Source of the DNA: Chloroflexota bacterium
Lineage (GTDB): Bacteria; Chloroflexota; Dehalococcoidia; SM23-28-2; RBG-16-64-32
Direction: 5' to 3'
DNA: 16,364 bases
Assembly (NCBI GenBank): GCA_022563285.1
Contig: JADFNQ010000006.1
Location: 1-16,364, forward strand
Shown here: positions 6,920-13,312 of the stretch, piece by piece
Numbering within the stretch: the first letter of the stretch is position 1
How the letters are laid out: the number at the start of each line of letters is the position of its first letter
Translations under genes and position numbers: made by a program
The notes under the pieces: generated by a model
Seen by the model: only the letters and a program-made list of their open reading frames with translations
Told to the model about the DNA's origin: nothing
Database searches by the model: none

Positions 6920-6940
6920 TATACCCCCATAGGGTATAAT
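6920..6940 (+). promoter_or_regulatory. TATAAT promoter overlapped by a CsoR/CstR-like palindromic operator
   Basis: TATACCC (6920-6926), a 5-bp spacer and GGGTATA (6932-6938) form a perfect 7-bp-arm inverted repeat. Its right arm runs into the -10 hexamer TATAAT (6935-6940). An A/T-flanked C-run facing a G-run (ATACCCC...GGGTAT) is the operator style of the CsoR/CstR/FrmR (DUF156) repressors, which answer copper, sulfane sulfur or formaldehyde. A bound repressor would block RNA polymerase. The start would be near 6947, giving a 35-nt leader with GGGAGGAG. No repressor of this family is in the window. Confidence 0.5.
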
Positions 6941-6981
6941 TGCCGGTCAGACTCCGTCTAACGCCGGCCAGGGAGGAGATA

Positions 6982-8193
6982 ATGAGCGAGCAGGTAGTGG
7001 TCTACGGAGCGCCTTGGTGTCCCGATTGCCGGCGCTCCAAGCAGTTCCTGGGCGAGATGCGCATCCCCTACCAATGGATCGATATCGATGGGGACGCGGC
7101 CGCCACCGAGTTTGTCCGCGAGAAGAACAACGGCAAGCAGATCATCCCTACCATCACCTTTCCCGACGGATCCTTCCTCGTGGAACCCAGCAATAACGAA
7201 CTGGCCCAGAAACTGGGGCTGACCCTTAAGGCCAAGCGATCCTTCTACGACCTGATTATCGTCGGCGGCGGTCCCGCCGGACTCACCGCGTCCATCTACG
7301 CTGCCCGCGAGGGGATCGACACCCTCGTCATCGAGAAGAGCGCTCTGGGGGGGCAGGCCGGCGTCACTGAGCGCATCGACAACTACCCCGGCTTTGAGGA
7401 GGGCATTGGGGGAGCGGAGCTTGCTGACAAGATCGTTAAGCAGGCTCGGCGCTACGGTGTGGAGCTCCTACCCGCCGTGGACGTTGAATCTCTCCATCGG
7501 CACGGCCCCTACATCTCCATCACCACCGGTACCGGCGACGAGTACTGCTCTCATGCAGCGATCATCGCCACTGGCTCCGCCTACCGGCGGCTGGATGTGC
7601 CCGGCGAAGACGATCTGATTGGGGCCGGCATCCACTTCTGCGCCACCTGCGACGGTCCGTTCTACAAGGGCTCCAAGGAGCTCATGGTGATCGGCGGTGG
7701 CAACTCCGGTGTGGAGGAGGGCCTCTTCCTATCACGGTTCACTGATCGCATCACGCTTGTGGAGTTCATGCCGCAGCTCGCCGCCAGCGGGCTCCTCCAG
7801 GAGAATATCCGCTCCGACCCCAAGTTCAGCATCTACACCAACACCCAGGTCACGGAGTTCAAGGGCAACGGCAAGCTGAGCACCGTCCTTGCCAAGAACC
7901 GCGAGACGGGCGAGACGCTGGAGTTTCACCCTGCCGCCGTCTTCGTGTTTATCGGCCTCACTCCCAATACCGACTTTCTCAAGGACACCCTGGAGACCGA
8001 CAAGTGGGGCTTCATCGTCACGGACGAGACCCTCCAGACCTCCATGCCAGGCGTGTACGCCGCCGGCGATGTCCGCCACGGCAGCACCAACCAGTTAGCC
8101 AGTGCGACGGGAGAAGGGGTGACGGCCCTGATCATGGTGCGCCAGTACCTCCAGAAGCTGGGTGACCTGCCCTCCAAGATCGCCACCCGCTGA
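6982..8193 (+). CDS. Glutaredoxin/mycoredoxin-thioredoxin reductase fusion flavoprotein
   Basis: A 403-aa two-part disulfide reductase. Residues 1-82 are a glutaredoxin/mycoredoxin-like domain with active site WCPDC (Cys13, Cys16), the cis-proline motif IIPTITF (54-60) and the DGSFLVEPS ending seen in mycoredoxins. From residue 87 a complete thioredoxin reductase follows: FAD-binding IIVGGGPAG (92-100), GGQAGVTERIDNYPG (123-137), redox site FCATCDG (Cys220, Cys223), pyridine-nucleotide motif IGGGNSGVEE (237-246) and FAD motif GVYAAGD. The fusion probably passes electrons from NAD(P)H via FAD and the CATC site to the CPDC site. The usual NADPH-binding HRRxxxR is absent. VEFMPQ occurs instead, as in AhpF, which suggests NADH preference. 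The ATG at 6982 is chosen for GGGAGGAG 5 nt upstream. The frame extends to a TTG at 6940, but that falls in the promoter. Confidence 0.93.
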   Translation: MSEQVVVYGAPWCPDCRRSKQFLGEMRIPYQWIDIDGDAAATEFVREKNNGKQIIPTITFPDGSFLVEPSNNELAQKLGLTLKAKRSFYDLIIVGGGPAGLTASIYAAREGIDTLVIEKSALGGQAGVTERIDNYPGFEEGIGGAELADKIVKQARRYGVELLPAVDVESLHRHGPYISITTGTGDEYCSHAAIIATGSAYRRLDVPGEDDLIGAGIHFCATCDGPFYKGSKELMVIGGGNSGVEEGLFLSRFTDRITLVEFMPQLAASGLLQENIRSDPKFSIYTNTQVTEFKGNGKLSTVLAKNRETGETLEFHPAAVFVFIGLTPNTDFLKDTLETDKWGFIVTDETLQTSMPGVYAAGDVRHGSTNQLASATGEGVTALIMVRQYLQKLGDLPSKIATR

Positions 8194-8216
8194 CTCGGTA
8201 GGGCCGGGGCAGGCTG

Positions 8217-8222
8217 TATAAT
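8217..8222 (+). promoter_or_regulatory. -10 promoter box upstream of zwf
   Basis: A perfect TATAAT in the gap after the reductase gene. The predicted start near 8229 lies downstream of the ATG at 8221, so that in-frame ATG cannot begin translation from this promoter. This supports a later start for zwf and a leader of about 145 nt. GATAACCC occurs twice in that leader (8302-8309 and 8353-8360). No clear -35 is seen. Confidence 0.45.
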
Positions 8223-8373
8223 GACGGTGACCGCCCCCCCGCGCCCGAGATTGGCATGGCAAGCGTATGCGGACTGGTTCGGGACGGCTCGCCGAGCGAG
8301 CGATAACCCATCTGATCGCCACAACGACAAGATGACGACCGAAGAGAGGGTGGATAACCCGTTGAGGGCCGGC

Positions 8374-9876
8374 ATGCGCAGCCAGCGCACGCCGGAGCCT
8401 AACACTCTGGTCATCTTCGGAGCCAGCGGCGATCTCACCCAGCGCAAACTGGTCCCAGCCCTGTATGACCTTGCGCTGGAGGGGCTCCTTCCGGGCGGCT
8501 TCTCCGTCGTCGGCATGGCGCGGCGACCTAAGAGCCACTCCGAATTCCGTTCCGAAATGAAGGACGCGGTCGCACGGCACTCCCGCACCAAGCCATTGCA
8601 GCCCTCCGCCTGGGACGCCTTCGCAGCGAACCTCCACTACTGCTCGGCGCAGTTCACCGATCCGGAGGGGTACGCCCAGTTAGCCAGCATGCTGGAGAAG
8701 ATCGAGAGCGAGACCGGCTGCCGCAACCGGCTGTACTACCTGGCCACGCCGCCCAACTACTACAGCGAGATCACGGGACGTCTGGGTGAGGCGGGCCTCG
8801 CCAGCAGTGACGATTGCTGGACCCGGATCATTGTGGAGAAACCGTTCGGGCACGATCTGGCCAGCGCCGCAGAGCTGAATCGCACCCTTCTTGGCGTGTT
8901 CGCTGAGGATCAGATCTACCGCATCGACCACTACCTGGGGAAGGACACCGTCCAGAACATCCTCGTCTTCCGCTTCGCCAACGGCATCTTCGAGCCGATA
9001 TGGAACCGCCGCTACATCGACCACGTCCAGATCACCGTGGCCGAGAGCCTCGGCGTTGAGGGACGCGGCGGCTACTATGAGCAGGCCGGAGTCATCCGCG
9101 ACATCATCCAGAACCACGTCATGCAGCTCCTCTCCCTGGCTGCGATGGAGCCGCCCGCCACTTTCGAGCCCGACGCCGTCCGCGATGAAAAGGTGAAGGT
9201 GCTGCGAGCCGTCCGTCCCATCCCGCCGGAGGAGGCGCAGGATTCCACCGTTCGCGGCCAGTACGGATCCGGCGTGATCTCCGGCCGCAAAGTAGTCGGC
9301 TACCGCGAAGAGGAGCGGGTGGCCAAGGACTCGGCCGCGGAGACCTACCTGGCCCTGAAGCTGCTTATTGACAACTGGCGCTGGGCCGGCGTCCCCTTCT
9401 ACATCCGCTCCGGCAAGAGCCTGCCCAAGCGGGTTACTGAGATCGCCATCATCTTCAGGCAACCACCACTATCCCTCTTCCCCAGCACAGACGGTAGCCG
9501 CATTGACCCCAACGTGCTCAGCATCATTATCCAGCCGGATGAGGGGATCTCGCTCAAGTTCGGCTCCAAGGTGCCGGGGCCCCAGGCGGCCCTGCGCATC
9601 CGGCCGGTGGAGATGGACTTCCGCTACGGCACCTCGTTCGGCGTCGCCGCACCGGACGCCTACGAGCGCCTGCTTCTGGATGCGATGCTGGGAGACGCCA
9701 CCCTGTTCACCCGCCGCGATGAGGTGGAGGCCGCCTGGGCCTTCATCACCCCCATCGTTGAGGGCTGGGCCAAAGCCCAGCCGCCCCGCTATCCTAACTA
9801 CGAGGCCGGCACGTGGGGCCCCGATGAGGCGGACGAGTTCATTGAGCGAGACGGCCGCAAATGGCGGAGGCTGTAG
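8374..9876 (+). CDS. zwf: Glucose-6-phosphate 1-dehydrogenase
   Basis: Oxidises glucose 6-phosphate to 6-phosphogluconolactone, the first step of the oxidative pentose phosphate pathway, producing NADPH in the cytosol. From the ATG at 8374 the protein is 500 aa, the usual family length. The coenzyme-binding GASGDLTQRK starts at residue 16. EKPFG is at 155-159. The substrate-binding signature RIDHYLGK is at 183-190, and YYEQAGVIRDIIQNHVMQ carries the expected general-base histidine. The frame runs upstream to 8221 with ATGs at 8221 and 8332. I prefer 8374 because GAGGG lies 5 nt before it and the added 51 residues are not family-like; 8332 remains possible. It overlaps opcA by 16 bp, so the two are co-translated. 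Confidence 0.95.
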   Translation: MRSQRTPEPNTLVIFGASGDLTQRKLVPALYDLALEGLLPGGFSVVGMARRPKSHSEFRSEMKDAVARHSRTKPLQPSAWDAFAANLHYCSAQFTDPEGYAQLASMLEKIESETGCRNRLYYLATPPNYYSEITGRLGEAGLASSDDCWTRIIVEKPFGHDLASAAELNRTLLGVFAEDQIYRIDHYLGKDTVQNILVFRFANGIFEPIWNRRYIDHVQITVAESLGVEGRGGYYEQAGVIRDIIQNHVMQLLSLAAMEPPATFEPDAVRDEKVKVLRAVRPIPPEEAQDSTVRGQYGSGVISGRKVVGYREEERVAKDSAAETYLALKLLIDNWRWAGVPFYIRSGKSLPKRVTEIAIIFRQPPLSLFPSTDGSRIDPNVLSIIIQPDEGISLKFGSKVPGPQAALRIRPVEMDFRYGTSFGVAAPDAYERLLLDAMLGDATLFTRRDEVEAAWAFITPIVEGWAKAQPPRYPNYEAGTWGPDEADEFIERDGRKWRRL

Positions 9877-11030
9877 ACGGCGTGGAGGCGCTGGACGAGT
9901 TCCGCGCTATCCTGGGCGGCGAGGCGCGCTCGGTAGATGTCGTCGCCGTCGAGCAGGAGCTAACCCAGCTCTGGAAGGCCGCCGCCGAAGATACCGCAGA
10001 AGGCCGGTCGGTGGTTCGGGCCTGCGTCCTTAACCTTGTAGCCTATGCTACGGGCGACGACGTGGCCCAGCACATCAACGAGGTGATCTCCCAGATATCG
10101 AGTCGGCACCCCAGCCGCTCTATCGTTATCGTCGCCGACCCGCAGGCCAAGGCGGCCCAGCTCCGTGCCTCCATCTCCGCCCACTGCCAGATACCGACCG
10201 AGGGCGGCAAACAGGTGTGCAGCGAGCAGGTCACCCTTCACGCCTCCGGCGCGGCGGTGGATGAGCTACACGGCACCGTGCTGCCGCTGCTGATCCCTGA
10301 CCTCCCCGTTTTCCTCTGGTGGCACGATGAGCCGTCCCTGAGAAGCCACCTCCTTCAGGAGCTGCTGGACAGCGCTGACCGTCTGGTGATAGACTCTGCG
10401 GACTTCCCTTCCCAGCGCGCCGCCGGCGCCCTGGCGGACATTCAACGGCTCACCCGAGAGAACGATGTGGCCCTGAGCGACCTCAACTGGTCGCGGCTCA
10501 CCCACTGGCGGGAGCTCATCGCCCAGTTCTTCGATGCCCCGCCGGGCCGTCAGTACCTGGACCGTCTGGACAGCGTCAGCGTGGAGATCGCCTCCACGCA
10601 CGGGCGGGAGGCGGACCTTACGGAAGGCCTGCTCCTCGTCGGTTGGCTAGCCTCGCGCATGGGCTGGACCCTGGAGGACGGGGGGCAGCAGCCACGCGGT
10701 GGCGCCGTATCCTTCGCTCTCAGGGGTGCCGTCGGCCCGGTGGCAGTTGAGCTAAGGCCGGGCCCGGCTCACCCCGGGGAGGAGCTCTACTCCCTCTCGT
10801 TCCGGGCGGGGGCCGAAGCCACCTTCTCTATCTCCCGCAAGGTGGACGACGAAGCCTGCGTCGTCGCCACCGCCGAGATGCCCGACGGTGCCGGTCACTC
10901 GCGTGTCGTGCGCATGGACGTGCCGTCCGAGGCCACTCTCCTTTGCGACGAACTGGACATGCTTGGCCATGATGTCGTGTTTGAGGAGGCGCTGGCTCAG
11001 GCCGTCCAGTTCATGACTGCCGGCCGCTAA
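9861..11030 (+). CDS. opcA: Glucose-6-phosphate dehydrogenase assembly protein OpcA
   Basis: OpcA promotes oligomerisation and activity of glucose-6-phosphate dehydrogenase in cyanobacteria and actinobacteria. In cyanobacteria it is the link to thioredoxin control. The 389-aa product shows the family landmarks: RACVLNLV (53-60), HPSRSIVIV (83-91), IPDLPVFLWW (145-154) and DLNWSRLTHWRELIAQFFD (207-225). A C-terminal domain of about 140 residues is less conserved. Its start lies inside the end of zwf (16-bp overlap). No strong ribosome site precedes the ATG at 9861. A GTG at 9882 has GGAGG 11 nt upstream and is an alternative start. The zwf-opcA order matches other genomes, and the two probably form one complex. 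Confidence 0.93.
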   Translation: MAEAVDGVEALDEFRAILGGEARSVDVVAVEQELTQLWKAAAEDTAEGRSVVRACVLNLVAYATGDDVAQHINEVISQISSRHPSRSIVIVADPQAKAAQLRASISAHCQIPTEGGKQVCSEQVTLHASGAAVDELHGTVLPLLIPDLPVFLWWHDEPSLRSHLLQELLDSADRLVIDSADFPSQRAAGALADIQRLTRENDVALSDLNWSRLTHWRELIAQFFDAPPGRQYLDRLDSVSVEIASTHGREADLTEGLLLVGWLASRMGWTLEDGGQQPRGGAVSFALRGAVGPVAVELRPGPAHPGEELYSLSFRAGAEATFSISRKVDDEACVVATAEMPDGAGHSRVVRMDVPSEATLLCDELDMLGHDVVFEEALAQAVQFMTAGR

Positions 11031-11036
11031 GCGCGC

Positions 11037-11072
11037 TCATGAAGCGCCGGGCTACAGGCCGGCGCTTCATGA
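11037..11072. terminator. Strong stem-loop between convergent opcA and the pilin gene
   Basis: TCATGAAGCGCCGG (11037-11050) pairs perfectly over 14 bp with CCGGCGCTTCATGA (11059-11072) around an 8-nt loop. It begins 7 bp after the opcA stop and ends 23 bp before the stop of the minus-strand pilin gene, so it can act in both directions. No run of T follows on either strand, so it is not a classical intrinsic terminator. Confidence 0.6.
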
Positions 11073-11094
11073 CTGTTAGCTACCGGTGTGCCTG

Positions 11095-11280
11095 TTACAG
11101 CAAAGCGGCTGTGATGTCATCCAGCTGGCCGGACACCGCCAGCCCCAGAGCGCCCAGCGCGAGTATGCAGGCCATCGCGACGAACGCCAGGAGCAGGCTG
11201 TATTCGGCTAGGGCCTGACCGTCTTCCCGCCGGAAGCGGCCAGCAAACCGTACCAGCATAGCGCCTAGATTGGAGAGCAT
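11095..11280 (-). CDS. Flp-like type IVb pilin precursor
   Basis: A 61-aa prepilin of the Flp/Tad kind. A short basic leader (residues 1-21) ends in Gly21, followed by QALAEY, which puts Glu at +5 and Tyr at +6 of the mature chain as the G/xxxxEY prepilin peptidase site requires. A hydrophobic helix of about 23 residues (28-50, SLLLAFVAMACILALGALG) follows, then a short polar tail. The mature product is about 40 residues and would be assembled into Flp pili or anchored in the membrane. AAGGAGG lies 5 nt before the ATG. No Tad assembly genes (tadA, tadB, tadC, rcpA, tadV) are present, so the gene stands alone here. Confidence 0.8.
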   Translation of the reverse strand: MLSNLGAMLVRFAGRFRREDGQALAEYSLLLAFVAMACILALGALGLAVSGQLDDITAALL

Positions 11281-11310
11281 CGCTTCCTCCTTTCTCCTTT
11301 TACCGGTCTC

Positions 11311-11344
11311 CTGGTACCAGTTTGGCAGAGCGCTCTCCCCAAAC
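11311..11344 (-). terminator. Dyad region between the MBL hydrolase and the pilin gene
   Basis: GTTTGG (11320-11325) and CCAAAC (11339-11344) form inverted arms around the 10-bp palindrome AGAGCGCTCT, and a second perfect palindrome, CTGGTACCAG (11311-11320), abuts it. On the minus strand this lies about 35 nt after the hydrolase stop and 30-65 nt before the pilin start. It could terminate the hydrolase transcript or act as an operator for the pilin gene. There is no T-run. Confidence 0.35.
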
Positions 11345-11377
11345 TCTCGCCATAAACGGTCTAGTAGAGGCTCACCT

Positions 11378-12052
11378 TCACTCGCTCCGCCGTCGCGACA
11401 GCTCCTCCAGAACGAACGGGTTCGTCTCCCGTTCGATGCCGATCTTCGTCTCCTGCATGTGACCCGGCAGCACGATCGTATCGTCCGGCAGCGCCATCAG
11501 GCGGTCGACGATACTGGCCATCTCCTGGCCATAGTCGCCACCCTGGAGATCCGTCCGTCCGATAGAGCCACGGAAGAGCGTATCACCGCAGAACAGCATG
11601 CCCTCGCTGTAGAAGGATAGGCTGCCGGGGGTGTGTCCGGGGGTGTGGATCACCTTCAGCTTGACCCCTGCCACCTCTACCTCGTCGCCGTCCGCCAGGA
11701 GGGCGTCCGGCTCCGGAGGCGGCTCCACCGGCCGTCCCAGCAGGCCGGCTGCGGCCTGCGCCGCGCCGCGTGCGATCTCCAGCTCCTGGGGATGGAGCAG
11801 GAACTTGGCGCCGGTCGCCTCCTGGACGCCGCGAACCCCGAGTATGTGGTCGATGTGCGCGTGGGAGTTCGCGATGACCTTGATGTTCACCCCCATGTCC
11901 TTGGCCAGCGCCAGGATCTCCTGCGGCTGGTCCCCTGGGTCGATTACGATCCCCTCCCGCGTCTTGCGGGAACCGATGATCCAGCAGTTCTCGGCGAAGA
12001 CACCCACGACGATGCTCCGCACCATCAGTTCGCTCACCTGCGGTTCTGCCAT
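11378..12052 (-). CDS. Metallo-beta-lactamase fold hydrolase, glyoxalase II-like
   Basis: A 224-aa zinc hydrolase of the glyoxalase II-like branch of the MBL fold. The first metal motif is SHAHIDH (63-69). Further ligands are His140 in HTPGHTPGSL, Asp157 in CGDTLF and His198 in LPGHM, so all canonical metal ligands are present. RGSIGRTDLQGG (161-172) is typical of the YcbL-like hydroxyacylglutathione hydrolase relatives. It probably hydrolyses a thioester or a similar small substrate. The ATG at 12052 is chosen for GAGG 5 nt upstream. The frame runs 30 codons further to 12142, but that stretch contains the proposed promoter and is not family-like. Met10 is a possible later start. Confidence 0.88.
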   Translation of the reverse strand: MAEPQVSELMVRSIVVGVFAENCWIIGSRKTREGIVIDPGDQPQEILALAKDMGVNIKVIANSHAHIDHILGVRGVQEATGAKFLLHPQELEIARGAAQAAAGLLGRPVEPPPEPDALLADGDEVEVAGVKLKVIHTPGHTPGSLSFYSEGMLFCGDTLFRGSIGRTDLQGGDYGQEMASIVDRLMALPDDTIVLPGHMQETKIGIERETNPFVLEELSRRRSE

Positions 12053-12091
12053 ATCAACCTCGCTAGCGATAGAAGCGCCGCGCCTGAGGCG

Positions 12092-12100
12092 ATGGTAGCA
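12092..12100 (-). promoter_or_regulatory. Extended -10 promoter for the MBL hydrolase
   Basis: On the minus strand the bases read TGCTACCAT, an extended -10 (TGC plus TACCAT) of the same form as those at 3836 and 5446. The start would be near 12085, giving a 33-nt leader with GAGG before the ATG at 12052. The hexamer deviates from consensus at two positions. Confidence 0.35.
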
Positions 12101-12141
12101 CACGGGAGGAGGCGGCACGTGAGCCGGGCCCTCGGACTGCA

Positions 12142-12168
12142 TATCGTGTCAGGGAAAGCCCCACGATA
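12142..12168. other. Hairpin in the 440-bp intergenic region
   Basis: TATCGTG (12142-12148) pairs with CACGATA (12162-12168). Inside, after a TCA bulge, GGG pairs with CCC around an AAAG loop. It sits upstream of the MBL promoter and downstream, on the minus strand, of the enoyl-CoA hydratase gene. It may stop read-through from that operon or be a binding site. It has no T-run. Confidence 0.3.
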
Positions 12169-12255
12169 AGCTCTGGGTTGTGCCTGATTGACGTCGCCGG
12201 CCCGGATATAGAGTGCTCGTGCAGGCGGGGTCGCCCAGTTTGACGGCTTACGGCG

Positions 12256-12272
12256 GCTACTCTTAAAGTAGC
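12256..12272 (+). promoter_or_regulatory. Palindrome upstream of the nitroreductase remnant
   Basis: GCTACT-CTTAA-AGTAGC is a perfect 6-bp-arm inverted repeat located 33 bp before the GTG at 12305. Its A/T-rich centre could hold a -10 element, so it may be an operator over a promoter. No identified regulator is nearby. Confidence 0.3.
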
Positions 12273-12304
12273 GGTGACTCGCTTGAGCCGGAAGGAGCAC
12301 GCCT

Positions 12305-12442
12305 GTGCATCTGAAAGAGGTCTTGGGTCGCAGACGCACGATACGCTTCTTCCTCCCGTTCCGGCCCGTGGAGGGAGCGAAGACGGCGCTGATGCACAAC
12401 GCCGGCATCGGCGGCGTCTACGTCATCGCCTTCAAGCGCTAG
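12305..12442 (+). pseudogene. Nitroreductase-family N-terminal remnant
   Basis: A GTG start with AAGGAG 9 nt upstream opens a 45-codon frame beginning HLKEVLGRRRTIRFF, then LPFRPVEGAK. This matches the start of nitroreductase-fold flavoproteins (x-L-x-E-V-L-x-x-R-R-S-I-R-x-F, PV-x-x-x-K-I), in which the two arginines bind FMN phosphate. After about residue 30 the match fades and the frame ends at TAG 12440-12442, whereas the family is about 170-230 aa. The following sequence belongs to the end of the minus-strand hydratase, so the rest of the gene has been lost. It may still be translated, because start and ribosome site are intact, but it could not form the enzyme. Confidence 0.5.
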
Positions 12443-12491
12443 AGCGAGGGTCCGAAGCTTCGAACAAGTGCGGCGGCGTAGGCCGTCGCGG

Positions 12492-13292
12492 CTATCTGCC
12501 CTTGAACTGCGCTGGCCGCTTCTGCAGGAAGGACTGAATCCCCTCCTTGAAGTCCTCCGTCTGGAACAGCGGCAAGAGCTGCAGGAAGACGTGGTGGACG
12601 TTCGCCTCGAACGTCTCCTCCAGCCCCAGGCGCATCATCCGCTTGGTCGCCTGAACGGCGAGCGGCGCGTTGGCGGCTATCTCGGCGGCGATCTCATTGG
12701 TGACAGGCATGAGCTCATCGGGCTCCACCACACGGTTCACCAGGCCCAGCTCCAGCGACTCCTGAGCGCTGAGCGTCATACCGCGGAACACCACCTCGGC
12801 CGCCTTCGCCCAGCCGATGAGCCGCGGCAGCAGCCAGCTCCCACCGCTCTCGGGGAGGATGCCCCGCTTCGTGAACACGGCCGCCAGCTTCGCCTCTGTG
12901 GAGGCGATGCGGATATCGCAGCCCAGGGCAAGGTCCATGCCATAGCCGGCGGCGGCCCCGTTGAGGGCGCAGATCACCGGCTTGTCCGCAGTGTGCAGGA
13001 CCAGCGGCGGGCTGCCGGCAAGATCGAAGCGGGCGGTCGCCAGGCCGCCGCCGTCCCCACCGATCCCCGTGCCCGCGGCCACTTCCTTCAGGTCCAGCCC
13101 GGCGCAGAAGCCACGACCGGCGCCCGTGATGACGATGACGCGAACCTCAGGATCCATGTCGGCGTCCCGCAGAGCCTTGCTCAGGGAGCCGAGCATCGGC
13201 ATGGTGATGGCGTTCAGGCGGTCCGGCCGGTTGAGCGTGATCGTCGCCACGCCGCCGTCAAACTCGTACAGCAAGTCCGTATAGTCAGGCAT
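12492..13292 (-). CDS. Enoyl-CoA hydratase/isomerase family protein (PaaG-like active site)
   Basis: A 266-aa crotonase-fold protein acting on acyl-CoA thioesters in fatty or aromatic acid breakdown. The oxyanion-hole segments are GRGFCAGLDL (59-68) and NGAAAGYGMDLAL (111-123). The two catalytic glutamates of classical enoyl-CoA hydratase are not kept: the first aligns with Asp120 and the second with Phe140. An acid, Glu148, sits in GILPESGGSWLLPR, where PaaG-type isomerases have a catalytic Asp. An isomerase or related activity is thus more likely than plain hydration. AAGGAGG lies 5 nt before the ATG. It starts 20 bp after the acyl-CoA ligase stop, so the two are one operon. Confidence 0.88.
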   Translation of the reverse strand: MPDYTDLLYEFDGGVATITLNRPDRLNAITMPMLGSLSKALRDADMDPEVRVIVITGAGRGFCAGLDLKEVAAGTGIGGDGGGLATARFDLAGSPPLVLHTADKPVICALNGAAAGYGMDLALGCDIRIASTEAKLAAVFTKRGILPESGGSWLLPRLIGWAKAAEVVFRGMTLSAQESLELGLVNRVVEPDELMPVTNEIAAEIAANAPLAVQATKRMMRLGLEETFEANVHHVFLQLLPLFQTEDFKEGIQSFLQKRPAQFKGR

Positions 13293-13312
13293 CGCACACC
13301 TCCTTCGGCGGC

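Noticed and set aside
8302..8360. GATAACCC repeated at 8302 and 8353
   Set aside because: Only two copies of an 8-mer in 60 bp, with no symmetry or further copies seen; insufficient to call an operator.
8680..9462. Minus-strand open frame of 260 codons within zwf
   Set aside because: Mirror of the strongly conserved zwf coding sequence. Composition is typical of an antisense shadow.
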